Assembly (NCBI GenBank): GCA_964435725.1
Contig: CAYTAJ010000099.1
Location: 1-7,474, forward strand
Origin: Litorimonas sp964435725
GTDB taxonomy: Bacteria > Pseudomonadota > Alphaproteobacteria > Caulobacterales > Maricaulaceae
Reading direction: 5' to 3'
Length of the DNA: 7,474 nucleotides
The notes under the pieces were generated by a model. That model made no database searches and was not told the origin of the DNA. It worked only from the letters and a program-made list of their open reading frames with translations. Positions 6,349 to 7,474 of this stretch are shown one piece after another; position 1 is the first letter of the stretch; every line of letters starts with the position of its first letter. The position numbers were made by a program, and so were the translations under genes.

Positions 6349-6395
6349 GTTCGTGGTACGGAAAGACTCTGGACTTAGAACCCCCTCCCACAAAC
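6349..6395 (-). promoter_or_regulatory. Probable L1-binding leader RNA of rplKA
   Basis: In the minus-strand RNA, GUUUGUGG (6395-6388) pairs with CCACGAAC (6356-6349) over 8 bp with one U-G. Above the stem the strands read GAGGGGG on the 5' side and UUUCCGUA on the 3' side, giving the GUGGGAG...GUACCAC arrangement I recall for L1 mRNA sites that copy the L1 site in 23S rRNA. It begins 9 nt after the nusG stop. By analogy with E. coli, free L1 binding here would repress rplK and, by coupling, rplA. Pairing is direct evidence; the L1 role is by family knowledge. Confidence 0.65.
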
Positions 6396-6404
6396 ATTTT
6401 CATA

Positions 6405-6938
6405 CTAGGTCGTTTTTTCAACCTGCGTATAATTTAGTTCGACAGGCGTACCCTGCCCGAAAATATTGATGAGCACTTTGAGACGCGCGTTCTCTTCATC
6501 AACACTTTCAACTGTTCCGTTAAAGCTCTGGAACGGGCCATCAATCACCTTGATCGTCTCACCCAGATCAAATTTAATCATTGGACGCGGCGCATCCACA
6601 CCTTCCTGAATCTGACCGACAATACGCGCCACTTCAGCTTCGCTAACCGGCAGCGGCTTTGTTGTAGATCCCAAGAAACCCGTCACTTTTGGCGTATTTT
6701 TTACTAAGTTATGGACAGCATCCGTCAGCTCACACTTAACCAGAACATAGCCAGGAAAGAACTTACGCTCTGACTCAACCTTACGACCTTTGCGAACCTC
6801 AACGACATTTTCAGTCGGCACGAGGATTTCCTCAAAAAGATGCGACAAACCTTTTTGCTCCGCTTCACGCTCAATACTGCGTTGCACGTGCTTTTCAAAA
6901 TTTGAATAGGCCTGAACGATATACCATTTTGCTGCCAT
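6405..6938 (-). CDS. nusG: Transcription termination/antitermination factor NusG
   Basis: NusG binds the RNA polymerase clamp, lowers pausing, and through its KOW domain links polymerase to Rho or to ribosomal protein S10. The product is 177 residues, normal for the family. The NGN domain opens MAAKWYIVQAYSNFEKHVQ and holds RKFFPGYVLVKC at 58-69. A linker at about 112-122 leads to the KOW domain (GETIKVIDGPFQSFNGTVES at 126-145, then NIFGQGTPVELNYTQVEK). I chose the ATG at 6938; the frame is open upstream to 6998, but those extra residues overlap secE out of frame and are not NusG-like. The ribosome binding site GGAGG lies in the last codons of secE, and only 4 nt separate the secE stop from the ATG, so coupling is likely. 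Its target RpoB is encoded in the same cluster. Confidence 0.98.
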   Translation of the reverse strand: MAAKWYIVQAYSNFEKHVQRSIEREAEQKGLSHLFEEILVPTENVVEVRKGRKVESERKFFPGYVLVKCELTDAVHNLVKNTPKVTGFLGSTTKPLPVSEAEVARIVGQIQEGVDAPRPMIKFDLGETIKVIDGPFQSFNGTVESVDEENARLKVLINIFGQGTPVELNYTQVEKTT

Positions 6939-6942
6939 GGTC

Positions 6943-7197
6943 TTACGCGCCTCCAAATCCAAGAACGACCTTGATGATCGAGGCCAACGCCCAATCAACG
7001 ATGAAGAAGAAAATACCCATCAAAATCACCATGAACATAACAAGCACAGTGGTTGTGAGCGTTTCCCGCCATGTCGGCCAAACAACTTTACGCCCTTCTT
7101 GACGCACCTGCCCCAAATACTGGACAGGCCCGACCTTCGGCGCGCTATCGGCTTTGGCGTTACTCGCCTTGGCTGTTGCTGGCTGTTTTTTGGCCAT
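6943..7197 (-). CDS. secE: Preprotein translocase subunit SecE
   Basis: SecE is the small clamp subunit that holds SecY together in the SecYEG inner-membrane channel. The product is 84 residues with a single membrane segment at about 50-71 (VLVMFMVILMGIFFFIVDWA), the compact form common outside enterobacteria, whose SecE has three segments. The N-terminus is Ala/Lys-rich. The conserved cytoplasmic amphipathic stretch before the membrane helix is seen as VRQEGRKVVWPTWRETLTTT (31-50), with the VWP-T-RET core. The ATG at 7197 is preceded by GGAG at 7208-7211 with a 10-nt spacer. A 12-bp hairpin ends directly beside that site. The gene sits between tRNA-Trp and nusG, its usual place. Confidence 0.97.
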   Translation of the reverse strand: MAKKQPATAKASNAKADSAPKVGPVQYLGQVRQEGRKVVWPTWRETLTTTVLVMFMVILMGIFFFIVDWALASIIKVVLGFGGA

Positions 7198-7207
7198 TCT
7201 TTTTAAA

Positions 7208-7211
7208 CTCC
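7208..7211 (-). promoter_or_regulatory. secE ribosome binding site beside a hairpin
   Basis: GGAG on the transcribed strand, 10 nt before the ATG of secE, begins right after the U4 that follows the hairpin at 7215-7244. A folded hairpin could hinder or expose ribosome loading. Confidence 0.6.
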
Positions 7212-7244
7212 AAAACGCGAGACCGCTTTTTTAGCGGTTCGCGT
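7212..7244 (-). terminator. 12-bp hairpin with U4 between tRNA-Trp and secE (terminator or attenuator)
   Basis: The RNA pairs ACGCGA with UCGCGU (7244-7239 with 7220-7215) and ACCGCU with AGCGGU (7238-7233 with 7227-7222), interrupted only by one bulged C at 7221, with an AAAAA loop. The stem ends in UUUU, counting the last paired base, then GG. This looks like an intrinsic terminator with a short U tract. Since it sits 15 nt before the secE start codon, no secE promoter fits downstream of it, so secE mRNA must pass through it. Partial termination (attenuation) or 3'-end formation for the tRNA transcript is more likely than complete termination. Confidence 0.65.
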
Positions 7245-7282
7245 CAATTTTCACCTCTTTAGGGCAAACTTCTCGGTGGGAC

Positions 7283-7358
7283 TGGCAGGGGCGGAGGGAC
7301 TCGAACCCCCGACCCTCGGTTTTGGAGACCGATGCTCTACCAACTGAGCTACACCCCT
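7283..7358 (-). tRNA. trnW: tRNA-Trp (anticodon CCA)
   Basis: A full cloverleaf can be drawn over 76 nt. The acceptor stem pairs AGGGGTG with CGCCCCT (one T-G). The D arm is GCTC-AGTTGGTA-GAGC. The anticodon stem TCGGT/ACCGA encloses the loop CTCCAAA, whose anticodon CCA (plus-strand 7323-7325) reads UGG for tryptophan. The variable loop is GGGTC, and the T arm is GGGGG-TTCGAGT-CCCTC with one G-T pair. The discriminator base is G and the 3' CCA is encoded (7283-7285). The position between tuf and secE is typical of Alphaproteobacteria. It is probably processed from a longer tuf-containing or secE-containing transcript. Confidence 0.97.
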
Positions 7359-7366
7359 AAAGTCTT

Positions 7367-7403
7367 CCCGATCGGGCGGCGAGCTCAGTCTTTCCAAGCT
7401 CGC
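7367..7403 (-). other. Tandem inverted repeats in the tuf/tRNA-Trp spacer
   Basis: The RNA GCGAGCU (7403-7397) pairs perfectly with AGCUCGC (7385-7379) around an 11-nt loop. Two nt beyond it is the palindrome CCCGAUCGGG (7376-7367), ending 8 nt before the mature tRNA 5' end. Neither has a U run, so termination is unlikely. They may mark the 3' end of tuf mRNA or help tRNA processing; this is inferred. Confidence 0.45.
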
Positions 7404-7420
7404 TATGTAAAGCCGTAAGA

Positions 7421-7474
7421 CTACTCAATAATTTTAGAGACGACGCCGGCGCCGACTGTACGGCCACCTTCACG
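7421..7474 (-). CDS. tuf: Elongation factor Tu, C-terminal end only (cut by window edge)
   Basis: EF-Tu is the GTPase that delivers aminoacyl-tRNA to the ribosome. Only the last 17 codons and the TAG stop are inside the window, reading REGGRTVGAGVVSKIIE, which is the highly conserved end of EF-Tu domain III. The frame continues out of the window to the right. The stop lies 62 nt before tRNA-Trp. Many Alphaproteobacteria have two tuf copies, one in the str operon and one here; that cannot be checked in this window. Confidence 0.95.
   Translation of the reverse strand, partial: REGGRTVGAGVVSKIIE

Noticed and set aside
6939..6998. N-terminal extension of nusG to 6998
   Set aside because: The added residues are the secE 3' end read in another frame and do not resemble NusG; the ATG at 6938 gives the normal family length.
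1..7474. A novel defence, mobile or biosynthetic system
   Set aside because: Every coding region is a recognisable, intact core gene in the standard order. I saw no insertion sequence, CRISPR array, attachment site, or region of foreign base composition.

Overview
The window reads as a piece of an alphaproteobacterial chromosome carrying the classic core transcription/translation cluster, entirely on the minus strand. In transcription order (high to low coordinates) it holds the 3' end of tuf (EF-Tu), tRNA-Trp(CCA), secE, nusG, rplK, rplA, rplJ, rplL and most of rpoB, which leaves the window at base 1. The alphaproteobacterial assignment rests on the tuf-trnW-secE-nusG order, on the RpoB sequence (for example the DQTNPL variant in the rifampicin region) and on the L7/L12, L10 and SecE sequences. 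Codon choice is mixed, with many A/T-ending codons (GGT, CGT, ACA, TTG), so this is not a very GC-rich member. Genus cannot be given from the sequence alone.

Layout: tuf end (7421-7474); a tuf/tRNA spacer with a 7-bp hairpin; tRNA-Trp (7283-7358); a short spacer with a 12-bp hairpin plus U4 abutting the secE ribosome binding site; secE and nusG, 4 nt apart; a 131-nt spacer with a probable L1-binding leader; rplK and rplA, 4 nt apart; a 302-nt spacer with an L10 leader that contains a kink-turn-like internal loop; rplJ; 55 nt; rplL; a 196-nt spacer with a two-level hairpin; and rpoB (first 1233 codons, C-terminus missing). No gene is supported on the plus strand, where all open frames lie antisense to strongly conserved genes.

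The genes form one functional unit. EF-Tu, L11, L1, L10 and L7/L12 belong to the ribosomal stalk/GTPase-centre and elongation machinery. NusG and RpoB are part of the elongating RNA polymerase, and SecE is part of the SecYEG translocon. In related bacteria L1 represses rplKA and L10(L12) represses rplJL through the leader RNA, and RNA signals before rpoB adjust polymerase relative to ribosomal protein output.

I found no previously undescribed system. The coding content is ordinary and intact. The points worth a second look are RNA structures in the spacers: a hairpin between rplL and rpoB whose pairing is complete only in the transcribed strand, a near-identical 16/17-base motif shared by the rplJ and rpoB leaders, a hairpin touching the secE Shine-Dalgarno, and alternative pairings in the rplJ leader.
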